Assembly: GCF_027580225.2 (NCBI RefSeq)
Contig: NC_073351.2
Location: 10,334,501 to 10,398,500 of the forward strand
Length of the DNA: 64,000 nt
Direction of reading: 5' to 3'
DNA from: Misgurnus anguillicaudatus
Lineage: Eukaryota > Chordata > Actinopteri > Cypriniformes > Cobitidae
Shown here: one piece after another, positions 1 through 10,200 of the stretch
How positions within the stretch are numbered: position 1 is the stretch's first letter
How the letters are laid out: every line of letters begins with the position of its first letter
The notes under the pieces: model-generated
What the model was told of the DNA's origin: nothing
The model's database searches: none
What the model saw: only the letters and a program-made list of their open reading frames with translations
Translations under genes and position numbers: made by a program

Positions 1-226
1 ATGTAACTACAGAAGAGGCAAGTTTTAAATAGCAAAAATATACAAACTCTTTGGTTATTTTTAGTGCAATGCTAATGGTCTAATCAGATTCAATGGATTG
101 TGCTAAGCTATGCTAAAAGTGGTACCGCCAGACCCAGAGATCGGCTGAATGGCTAAAAATCAAATGTTTAACTCTAGGGTAGCTGAAAAATGAGTATATT
201 TAAAAAAAAGTGGAATGTCCCTTTAA
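1..226. repeat. Right half of a long palindromic TTAA-type MITE
   Basis: This block, cut by the window edge, matches closely the right arm of the complete foldback at 44803-45580: shared stretches include CTAATGGTCTAATCAGATTC and AAATCAAATGTTTAACTCTA. It ends in GTCCCTTTAA. It lies in the dhx34 intron upstream of the first visible exon. Confidence 0.75.
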
Positions 227-359
227 AGATGAATGTGATAACTTTAACATTCTTTCTAAACTTTTATTATCATAAATATGATAATACATTGACTATATAG
301 CTAACTTTGACTATGCATACTCTTTTGAAGTATTCAAATCATTTAATTACTGCAAATGG

Positions 360-444
360 GAGGGTGAGCGGTGGACTGAGCTGTTTGTTGCAATTCACAA
401 CTTCACCGCTAGATGTCGCTAAAATCTACACACTGCACCTTTAA
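360..444. repeat. Terminal fragment of a TTAA-type MITE (ACACTGCACCTTTAA end)
   Basis: The sequence GGGTGAGCGGTGGACTGAG followed by CACCGCTAGATGTCGCTAAAAT and the end CACTGCACCTTTAA recurs at 17365-17449 and, inverted, at 53563-53650. It is one end of the family seen complete elsewhere in the window. Positions 445-1000 hold no other feature I can support; they are intronic to dhx34. Confidence 0.65.
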
Positions 445-1116
445 ATTTGTAAATTAAAATGAAACGCATTAAAATATGTTTAAAAATGGAAAATTATATT
501 AGTGTGTACTCTTATATAGTTAAAGTTATCATCACAGTGTGAACACCACCTTAAGGCCGAAGTATCGTCTATTGTTTACATGTATGTGGTTGGGCTGCTT
601 AACGATGGGGGATTATCACGCTTACGGGTTTCATGGGCGGGACTTTGTGCATGTCCACTTCCGACGTAGTTAGGTTAGGTATCTAACATCCTGTAAGGCA
701 GTGGTGGAATGTAAGTTACTGTATTTAGTGCATTTTTCACGTAATTGTCTTTGAATCTATAGTGCATACTTTTGACTTACATTTTTTAACAAATTATCTG
801 TATTTTTACTTTACTACATTCTTACAACACCATCGTTCCTTTTACGTATCTTTCTCAAAAACTTTTCTGTTCAATCTGGACCAGCAGAACTGGCATTACG
901 ATCCACCGGAATGTGCACAAAGGTTGCTGAAAGCGCAAGTACTACGTATCAGCGTGATAATCCCACATTAATCGCTTCCCAAATACAAGTTTACATCACT
1001 TATGTGTGTGTACTGTCACTGTGTATAATAATGATGTATATATATAAATACACACACATGCATGTATAATTATAAGCATTTATACTTGTATATAACATAA
1101 ATTATATGCAAATGTA

Positions 1117-1312
1117 CAGTGGCAAGAAAAAATATGTGAACCCCTAGGACTGAACTGGTTTTCTACAGTGATTTGCCATAAAATGTGATTTGATCCTCAT
1201 CTAGGTCACAACAATAGACAAACGCAATGTGCATAAACCGACAAGACACAAATAATTCTAGTTTCTTGTGTCTTTTTTGAAAACGTAGTTCAGATGCTTT
1301 TTCTTGCCACTG
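1117..1312. mobile_element. Tc1/mariner-type MITE with TA target site
   Basis: It has terminal inverted repeats CAGTGGCAAGAAAAA at the left and TTTTTCTTGCCACTG at the right, flanked by TA on both sides. Length is about 196 bp with no transposase. This matches the general look of Tc1-family non-autonomous elements common in fish. Confidence 0.82.
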
Positions 1313-1334
1313 TATATACACATGTAATTATTTC

Positions 1335-1579
1335 TTAAAGGCGGAGTGCACAATGTTTGAAAGCCAATGTTGATATTTGAAATCACCTAAACAAACACGC
1401 CCCTACCCCAATAAAATCTGGACCTTCTTTTAAAAGACCCGCCCCACACATATGCAACCCGGCAAGGATGTTGGTTAGTAGACACGCTCCTTACTGCTGA
1501 TTGGCTATAAGTATGTTTTGTTTGTCGGCCCGTCTCCTTTTCTAAAGCGTTTTTCAAACATTGTGCACTCCGCCTTTAA
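1335..1579. mobile_element. TTAA-flanked MITE (GGCGGAGTGCACAATG family)
   Basis: Terminal inverted repeats TTAAAGGCGGAGTGCACAAT and ATTGTGCACTCCGCCTTTAA enclose about 245 bp with no coding capacity. A second, opposite-orientation member lies at 19381-19613 and shares the inner CCAATCAGCAGTAAGG and GGGTAGGGGCGTGTTT blocks. Confidence 0.82.
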
Positions 1580-1955
1580 ATGTATACATGCATGTGTGTG
1601 TATTTTTATACATAATTATTATACACAGTACACATGAATGCAATTAATCGTTATGCAACCCTAGTATAGCAGGGTCCGTATACAGTGCGTGCAATGCAAT
1701 TTTTGTCATCAAAAGGGTGCACATGTACTGTATGCCCACCTTATTGAAACTCTGTGTACATTGTACGCAGAACTTTAAACGTCTGTGTACATGTAAACTA
1801 TATAAATACTATAAAACTATACTCTGCAATGCTGTGCGTTTGACCGACCATGTACGTATGTTCACGTAAATGTTAAAAACAGACTATACTCCGGTCTTAA
1901 GTCTATCGATCTTTATATCTCAGTGCTCTATCTCACACTCACTCACTCTTTGTAG

Positions 1956-3132
1956 GTGCTGATAAAGGGCAGAGTAATAGGCACCAATTGCTGGCTTTTG
2001 TTACTTTACTGGAAACCAACAAGCCTTATGTGTCAAACTGTGTTCGTGTTCCAGCCCTGCAGGTCAGTGAAAGTGACTTTTCCTAGTAAACATTATTTGG
2101 CATTTGATGTAGCATACATACCTTTATGTAAATCAGCATGTCTCCTAGAGACCCGACCATCTCGGATGTTCACCTCCAGTCGTGATCTCTCTCCGTAGGC
2201 CCTGGTATTGGTCGCTAACTCTGTGGACACTAATGCAGACTGCACACGGGTGGTGGTGGATGGCTGGTTGGAGTTGGGTTTGAGCGATGGAAATACGGCC
2301 CTTAAGGTTCTCTCCTCTGCCCTCACTCTGCGAGGGGAATGGGAGCGACTGCTTCAGGCCCAGCTCGGCCAGGCCGGCTCAGGTTCCACCGCTGGGCTTG
2401 GACTGGGTGGACCCAAACCGTCCCGTAGGGACCTGGAGAAGCTCTGCGAAGGTCTTGTGCGATTTCTGCTCTACACTGAGGTAATAAGTTTGTCACGTTT
2501 GTCAATGTAAATTAATGTTTGCCAAATGCATTAGTCTGTCTGGTTTATATAAGTCTAACATCTCCACCCATTTAGGTGAGTTACAGTCTGAGACGACTGA
2601 CAGCGCTCCAGTCTCAGAACCTGTATGTCGGACCCCAGCAGGATAGCGAACTCTCCTCCACCTCAGTGCTCGGCTCTCTGTTTCCCGGCACGAAGGCGGA
2701 GCCGGATCCCATTAAAGGAGGCCTGCGTGTCAGCCACTTCTTCACCTACAACTGTCTGTGTGTACGTGCTCTTCATATGTCCACAAATATTGCGTTAAGA
2801 AAAGTGGGCACGTGTAGTTGCTATTCTTACAGGTGTTTTGTTTCTCGTCCCTCTTTTAGGACTCTAAGGACCTGTATAGTGAATGTCTGCGTACGTTTTG
2901 GAGCTGTCCTCACTGTGACTTTTACATGCCCCTGACACCATTGGAGCGCATGCAGCATGAGGCCACCTGCAGGCCGGCAGAGGAACAGCAGCCTGAGGAT
3001 GGTGAGCAAGTGAAAGCGGAAGCATCCATTAACAGGATCATGATGTGCTGTGTTTTTTGTTACTGATATTTTTTGGTTGAAAGCATGATGGCTTGTCTTA
3101 ACTGGAAAGAAACATACAAATTAGTGGTTGCT

Positions 3133-3175
<43 letters not shown>

Positions 3176-3436
3176 TATGAAAAATGTATTTATGTATGTG
3201 TGGGTGTGTATATCTTTCTTCAGCATGACTAATACAAATTTGTCTTGACAATAATGTGAGTTTTCTTCTAAATTAATAAATGAAAACTATTTCTTTTTAC
3301 AGAAGCTGAAAGTGCAAAGCCTTCTGCATCGTCTTCATCTCATCTGACCAGAGTTTATCACTGTGATATCTGTAATAAAGACCTGAGCCTCACCTCAACA
3401 GAGATCCTGAAGCACAAACGCCAGCACCTGTCCTGA
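1956..3436 (+). CDS. dhx34: DHX34, C-terminal part of the ATP-dependent RNA helicase (5' end outside window)
   Basis: Five exons join in frame: 1956-2062, 2199-2480, 2576-2761, 2860-3001 and 3303-3436 (TGA). They give about 282 residues from the C-terminal third of DHX34. Each join has AG acceptors and GT donors with matching phases. Landmarks that fit the vertebrate family are [15 protein letters not shown] in the first exon, [13 protein letters not shown] in the second, [20 protein letters not shown] in the third, [16 protein letters not shown] in the fourth, and a final zinc-finger-like [12 protein letters not shown]...HKRQH. Two zinc-finger-like Cys/His clusters are visible near the C terminus. 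The helicase core (DEAH box) must lie left of position 1. DHX34 is known as a nonsense-mediated decay factor that helps UPF1 phosphorylation by SMG1. A polyadenylation signal candidate AATAAA is at 4050-4055, beyond a hAT-like insertion. The gene converges on spred3. Confidence 0.93.
3135..3173. repeat. (TA)n microsatellite
   Basis: An almost pure run of alternating T and A of roughly 38 bp lies in the last dhx34 intron. Confidence 0.9.
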
Positions 3437-3682
3437 GATCCTGACTCAGCCTTTATATGATCTGCAATCGTACAGGACCAGTTCATCGGTTTCATTTTTT
3501 TGATGGCACATTGGGAGCCTTCTTGGTCTGGTGTGTAACATGATGCTGAAAGGTCTTGTTGTTTTATATAATTACAGTTACAAATGTGTTTCATCATAAA
3601 AAGGTAGCTTTTTTTATGTTCATTGCTTTTGGTTGAGTTGGTCATGATGTTGCACTGTTGTGATTGTGAAATACTGACTGGT

Positions 3683-3696
3683 GCGCCCTCTTGTGG
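3683..3696 (-). promoter_or_regulatory. Candidate CTCF-type motif
   Basis: The minus strand reads CCACAAGAGGGCGC, one change from the CTCF core CCASYAGRKGGC. It lies in the dhx34 3' flank. This is motif similarity only; no occupancy can be inferred. Confidence 0.3.
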
Positions 3697-3743
3697 ACAG
3701 TAAAGAAGGTGTCTTGTAAAATTGGCCCAATTTAGTGGTTATT

Positions 3744-3995
3744 TAGGGGTTTCAAACTATGGTAAGGACCCCCAAATATGATAAAAACTTATGCAAGGCA
3801 CCCCATCTTAAAATATATATCCATTTCTATATTTTTTCTATAAAAATATTTAAACTGTTTAATAAATAGTAATTTTGATATTATAAAGACAGCTTAGTGT
3901 TTTGAAATAATTGACTATTCAGTAGATTTTTTCTTTGCCTTTTTTCCCCTTAGAAACTTCTGGAGTTCCCCAGAGACCCCCATTTGAAAACCCCT
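3744..3995. mobile_element. hAT-like non-autonomous element
   Basis: The ends AGGGGTTTCAAAC at the left and TTTGAAAACCCCT at the right are inverted and lie beside similar ATTTAG flanks. Internally there are AGGACCCCCAAA and GAGACCCCCATTTG blocks. About 250 bp, no ORF. It sits in the presumed dhx34 3' UTR or 3' flank. Confidence 0.6.
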
Positions 3996-5339
3996 GATTT
4001 AGATTATTGTCAAGACACTTGCCAGTTCGCAGTAACTTACTGTGATTTAAATAAAACAATCTTCTTATTGTTGTAATGCAAAATTATGTAATATATACAC
4101 ATTTTAATATAAAAATAGACTACTTTGCAATACAATAATAAGAATTTGGAGTGCACAGTGTATGCAAAATGCACTTCCTGTGGATTTTAAGGTAAAATAT
4201 GATCAAGATGTTTGACTTATGGCAGATTCACAATGGTCCCCAATGCATAATTGCACTGTACAGTGTTGTACTTATGCCACTATATTTGTGGAAGTCCCAA
4301 ATCGTGTTTCTCTTACGTTGGATTCATTTCAGAAAGCGTTGTGCTGTGCATAAACATGTAAACAGGATTCAGAGTGCAAGCTTTTCATTAAAATATAGAG
4401 TTAGGGTTTAATTAATGATACAAACCCACGATATGTAACACCTCAAAGCAGCAAATTGGCACAAAGTCAGAGAAGTTAGACAGCACAGAAAATAAAAACC
4501 CGTCTCCAAAAATAAATAAAGAATTAGAATAAATATCTCAATAAATATATAAACAGGTAATATTTTCCATTGATTACTTTTTCAAACTAATAGATACATA
4601 CATATTAAAATATGCACATTGGCAGAAATAAACAACCCGAAAAGGAAAATGAGTATTTAGGTACGTCATTACTAAAATTATAGGTTATTGGTTAAATAAA
4701 TCAAAAGGCACATTTATTAATAGGATGTATGACTAGGGCCTTCAAGGGTGGTCTTATCTCTCAAAGATCTCTGTTTTCCAGTGCTATTTTTGTAATATTC
4801 TGCTGAGAAGATGTGAGTGTGTGTAAGACTGCGTCTTTGAAAATGAACTGTAATGTGTCCGAATGAAACTTGGACTATGATGTGCAATGCTCCAATGGCC
4901 GCTTGATCTGCATTTATTACAGCACTGATTCCTATGTAACTTGACACTCCTTGACAGAGTAAATTGGGAAGGACATTAAAGTTCTTCTTCATCCATCATG
5001 GATATTTTTCATCTGACGTGATTTAGTGGCGAGTCTTTGTAAATCAGATTGACTTCAGGGCTGCGTCTGATGCTTGTTTACGTATTATTACTGTAGCAGC
5101 AGAGGTAAGATAAGTTTAAGCGATTCAATATAGCAGCTTTGAGATATTTTAAAGCAATGTTTTAGGTCCAAACTGATTGGTCTAAATTCTCGATATTCTT
5201 CATTGTGATTTTACCAGATGCAAAAGTTTTCAGCATTAAAAAATCCACAATATAAGTAAAAAAGTGCATCCAAATTACTTACAAAGATAATTAATTTTAA
5301 TTATACAGCTATAGTGTGGTATTTTTTGACCAATGAGAT

Positions 5340-6150
5340 TTCTCTGTGGGTAGGGCTACACTTTTAAAAATGTCTGTAGAAATTACAGTATTAATGGCAG
5401 CTGTTTGCCAGTAACTTACTGTAGATTTAAATGTATGCCACCCACTGGCAACAGTTTGTTCAAAATTAAAGGGGACATTTCACAACTTTTTTTAAAATGT
5501 AAAATAAATCTTTGGTGTCTCCAGAGTTTGTATGTGAAGTTTTAGCTCAGAATATCATAAAGATAATTTATTATAGCATGTTAAAATTGCCACTTTGTAT
5601 GTGTGAGCAAAAATGTGCCGTTTTGGGTGTGTCCTTTAAAATGCAAATGAGTTGATCTCTGCACTAAATGGCAGTGCCGTGGTTGGATAGTGCAGATTAA
5701 GGGGCGGTATTATCCCCTTCTGACATCACAAGGGGAGCCAAATTTCAATGACCTATTTTTTTATATGCTTGCAGAGAATAGTTTACCAAAACTAAGTTAC
5801 TGAGTTGATTTTTTTCACATTTTCTAGGTTGAAAGAAGCACTGGGGACCCAATTATAGCACTTAAACATGGAAAAAGTCAGATTTTCATGATAGGTCCCC
5901 TTTAAATAAGCATTAACATAACAGCCTCATGCAAAGCATTCTGGGAACCAAAATCTGAAGGAAAAAACTTTCTGGTTCCCAGAATGCCTTGCACAAGGCT
6001 GTTATTTTGTAGTTTTATTCTAATGTTTAATGTTAGTTTAACTTTGAACAAACTGTTGCCAGCAAACAACATAAATCAAAATCTACAGCATCTCACCGGG
6101 AAACAGCTGCATAACTACAGCAAATATTTTACAGTGTTCCCCAACTATAG
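5340..6150. repeat. Foldback repeat with a nested TTAA MITE and a strong hairpin
   Basis: GGCAACAGTTTGTTCAAAATTA near 5448 faces its inverted copy TTTGAACAAACTGTTGCC near 6041. Inside the right part, CATAACAGCCTCATGCAAAGC and TTCTGGGAACCA (about 5920-5953) pair with TGGTTCCCAGAATGCC and TTGCACAAGGCTGTTA (about 5972-6005), giving a strong hairpin. The MITE at 5466-5905 splits the element. Confidence 0.6.
5466..5905. mobile_element. TTAA-flanked MITE (TTAAAGGGGACATTTC family)
   Basis: It begins TTAAAGGGGACA and ends GGTCCCCTTTAA. The same family lies inverted at 18062-18571; both share AATGCAAATGAG-type, CACTAAATGGCAGTG-type and GTGCTATAATTGG-type internal blocks. No coding capacity. Confidence 0.78.
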
Positions 6151-7267
6151 AGTGCCGCAATTTGTTGTGCGCTGGTTAGAAAGAAACTCTTCAGAGCCCA
6201 AAAGCAAATTTGAGATGCAGCGTAAGCTATAACAGTACTTTTCTTGTTGCCGTTCAGGTAAAAGTGTTGTGTTATACACATTGCACTGTATTTTTGGTGG
6301 TATCTACAACTACAATTCAAGGCCTCGGTTTACATTCGCTAAGCAAATGTTCGGCAGATTCTGGTCTAGATTATCTTTTCACTTTTTTGGTCTACACTTG
6401 AAATATAGGCAACATTCTTGGTTGTTGGCGAGTTAATGCAACTAGATTCTTGACGGAGGAATGAGAGTATGTATGTGTCTGCATGTGGTGACATTGGTTT
6501 TGGTGAAAGTGACCCTTGACTGCGCGGGATCCGTTCACGTTCTTTTAAACAACTTAAACGACATCGTAATCTCCTTCACGAGATGTTTTCTAGCTGAACA
6601 TGCTTGGAAAAACCTACAGTGAAGACCATATTACAAAACCTCACCACAGCATACAGTCCCCGAAATAAGTGTCTCTTTCTCTCTCCTTAGGACATTGAGG
6701 TAAAACTCAGTAAATTAGAGGTAAAAGGGGAATTGATTCAAAAAAATATCGAAAATCTTTCCATATTTCAAGTAAAATAAGATACTCGTAAAAGGTCTGA
6801 TAACCATACCTATAAACATCATCTGTTTTTTCATCTTGTGTGTTCTCCATAAATAAAAAAGAAAACTAACAATTGAAACAGTTTACACGTCACTGATCCC
6901 CATTCACTCCCCACCTCCCAGAGATGACCCCGAAAACCAGCCAATCAGTGAGCTCAGACCCCCGGGAGTTATCTCCTCTGCCTGTCTGCCTGAACCGTGC
7001 GGTGACACGCTGCCCATGCACTCAACATTGGTACAACCATTAAGGGTCCAAGTAAAGAATAGAAAGAGCGGAATGCAGCAGACGACCTTGAGTGGGGACG
7101 GGGTGGGGGAGGGATTTTATCGTGAAGGTTTATGTAGGAGATCCGGCTCTACGGCTGTTTCTCCAATGACGACAAAGTCTTTGTGCTCCCTTTCCTGTCA
7201 CAATAAGCCCCGCCCTCCCCGGCCGCATCCCAAGCCCTCCCCCCGCATCCCTCCCCCCTGTCAGGCC
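6151..7267. other. dhx34-spred3 spacer and probable spred3 3' UTR
   Basis: No gene is recognisable here. The right part (about 6600-7267) is the likely spred3 3' UTR on the minus strand, but I see no AATAAA on that strand within it. The reading frames present are short and resemble no family I know. Confidence 0.4.
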
Positions 7268-10200
7268 TCATCGCACGGCCTTGTGCTTTCCTCCGCAGCA
7301 GCCGCATCTCTCCCCACAGCGCAGGCATGCGCGCAGGGGCAGGTAGCAGCACATGCAGGGCACGAAAAGAGACAGCGCCAGCAGCGCCATCCAGCGAGCG
7401 CAGCACAGCGAGTGCGGCCGCCCGCCCAACGAGTCCTCGCACGAGCACGGCTCCCAGAACTCGCCCTCGGAGTCCGACATGCAATGGTAGAGCAGGCTCT
7501 CTGCGCACCACACGCACGTCCACTGGCGCAGGCAGTGTAGCGCCGGGTCAGGAGCATCCCGGCAGCGGCCCCGTCCGTTCTCGGAGGCGCTGAAAACAGA
7601 ACGGCAGTACACGCAGCGCGACGAGCAGGAGGAGGAGCCCTGTGGGCAGGAGCTGTCGTCGTCGGGAGAGATGGCCTCCCCGCCGCCGCCCCCTCGCTTG
7701 CGAGTCCGAGAACGGGGAGTGGCGAGTGAGGTGTGGATGCAGCAGGGAGATGGTGACCCTTTGCCTGTCTCCTGTGGGGAGCCGCCGGCAGATGGCACCC
7801 CCGGAACGGCATTGGGCATGCAAGTGGGCGAGGAGTGATGCTGAGAGCCTTTGGTGTCCAGCATGACGGTGACCTCGCAGCCTGTGGTGCCCACGCCAGC
7901 CAGTTCTTTCTCGAAGCGGACTACGCAAAGCTCGGTCTTATCCGGTCCGCCTCCCACGACTACGCCTCCGGTAAGCCCTCCCACCTTGGTCCGTGCGGCA
8001 CCGGCGCGTCGGTAGTCCTCGTAGCCGCGTGTTCCCCACAGGTCTTTGCAGGGGTCGAGGCTGCGGAGGTCCCCCTCTTCTAACAGGGAGATGGTGGGTG
8101 AAAGTGGAGAGATGGGAGAAGCAGCAGGGGGCGCTATGGGAGGAGTCGGTGGAGCCGGAGGTGGCGGAGGAGGTGCCGGAGGGTTCAGCACGGCCGTAAC
8201 TTGGGTGAGCTGGTGCTGGGTTGGTCGGGTGTGGATCTGTGGTGAAACACAGGGGATGGGAAATAGTAATGAACAGGACTGCAACTTTCCCCTGAGCTTT
8301 TGACATATAAGAGGTATCAATAGAAAAAAATCCTGTATGTTTTATAGCCTAAAACGCCCTCCTTATTAATAATGAAAGCGTTTATGTAATGGTTCTTCAA
8401 AAAAGTATGACATCACACTGTAGGTTCATTTTCATATAACCTTTCATATAACCCCCAGAGAAAGACACTGCATTTGATCATATCATTGGCTCCGCCCACT
8501 GGCGTTCAGTCAGAGGAGCGACTCAAATGGATCTGAAGGAGTAGTTGTTTACAATCTTGACAAGATTGCAGTAGATCTGATAACATTATATACTGCATAT
8601 AAATGTGTACGAGTTTGTGTCGCATACATGACAGTAGTTTGTGTGAATGAAATACTACATACTACGTACTACATCCGCCATGTTGTTACATCATGTTACA
8701 TACGTCATCAACAACAGGTTGTGTGCAAAGTGCAATTTAACCACATAGAACAGCTGTTCTCTATATGTATTTGCATTTAAATAGAGCAGCATTACAGCTT
8801 TCGACATTTTTGAATATGACGATGCCTCTCCTTCTTCTTCGCTGGGTCACTCCTCTCCCGGGGGCTCATGGGACAGTAAAGTGTCCATCGAACGCACACT
8901 TCAATATCTTGCCGGAAGTAGTAGGTCATGTGGGTAAGTTTCACCTACAATTTTTCAAACCACTATGAATTCGAAGTACTGCTCACTAGGCCTACTGCTT
9001 TTAGGGTGTTTTCAGAACTGTAATTCAATTGTTTTGATCCAAAACCGGGGGTTAAACCGCTACAATGTTGCAATTTCATGTTGGTTCAATTGGCATTTGC
9101 AAGGCATCTGTTTATTTATTAAAATAAAACACTGCAGAAGTTAAAGAAGATGCAGAAAAGTGTAAACTTTACCTGGGCTGGGGTCTGCGTCGTGACGCCG
9201 TGCGCTGCTCCATACGCAAACTCCTCTGTGGAACGCACAAAACAGGTGGAGGACGACTCACTGGTCACTATGGTAATGGGTTTAGGCAACATCTCTTTTC
9301 TGCTGTTGGATGACGACTCACTTCCTGTATGAGACTGAGACAGACTGCAAGTCATCAAACATGCAGAACCACCTCATGCTAAAGCTAACAGGATTTGGAC
9401 TATACACAGGCCTGGGTGTAACCTGCACAGAAGACAATATGAAGGAAGCCGGTCGCTTTAGGCTGTCTTTTTGATTCCTAATGCACCTGATCATTTTAGT
9501 TGCAGTTTTAGTAAAACTTAAATGTGTGTTTACCTGCCTAAAAGAGACTGCACCAGCTGAAGAGACGTTTGGAGAGACCTGGATGCTGAATGTCAAATTC
9601 ACCTGAAAGCATCTCAATGAATCCTAATGGCAGCACTATTGTTGCATCGACTGTTATTACGTTCATGTAATATTGTGCAAGATTTTAGAAAGACATTCAC
9701 AGGAACCTATTTATGTGGCCTTGCAGAAAAAGATGAAGGAAAGAAGGTAAATGCCAATGGAAAAAATAAGTAAATGCCAAATGAGTAAATGTAAATGAAA
9801 GTTTTAGAGGTGATGCAAGTTCTTTTCATTTTGCTTTGAATTACATATTTTTAAATAATAAAACTCATGCACAACATAACCAGCTGATGACATCACAGAT
9901 GAATGCAACAACACGTGCAAGCATAAAGTGAACCAAAACCTAAACTGCCCATCCAGGGTGAGATAATACAGAGAAAGGTAGATGATATTATTACCCCTAA
10001 ACACCAGAAAAACTATCTAAGTAAAATGAAGATCACAAAACTTGTCTGTTCCTGTCTGTCCGTGACACCTGCCACTCTCTGTATCACTCTAAAGCAGTGG
10101 TCTCCAACATGGTACCCGGTTGCCCACACAGAGTCTGTTATTTGCCCGCCAAGGCACTTTCTATTAATAGCCTCAATTTTCATAGTTATTACATTTTAAA

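Larger units (their letters stand above)
1003..1640. repeat. Foldback element interrupted by two younger MITEs
   Basis: The arm around 1007-1070 (ACTGTGTATAATAATGATG ... ACACACACATGCATGTATA) is the reverse complement, with small changes, of the arm around 1577-1638 (TACATGCATGTGTGTGTAT ... ATAATTATTATACACAGT). A Tc1-type MITE and a TTAA-type MITE sit between the arms, so the palindrome is the oldest layer. Confidence 0.6.

Noticed and set aside
7016..7540. 174-codon plus-strand frame
   Set aside because: It lies antisense to the spred3 Sprouty-domain exon and its 3' flank; GC-rich coding sequence leaves open shadow frames.
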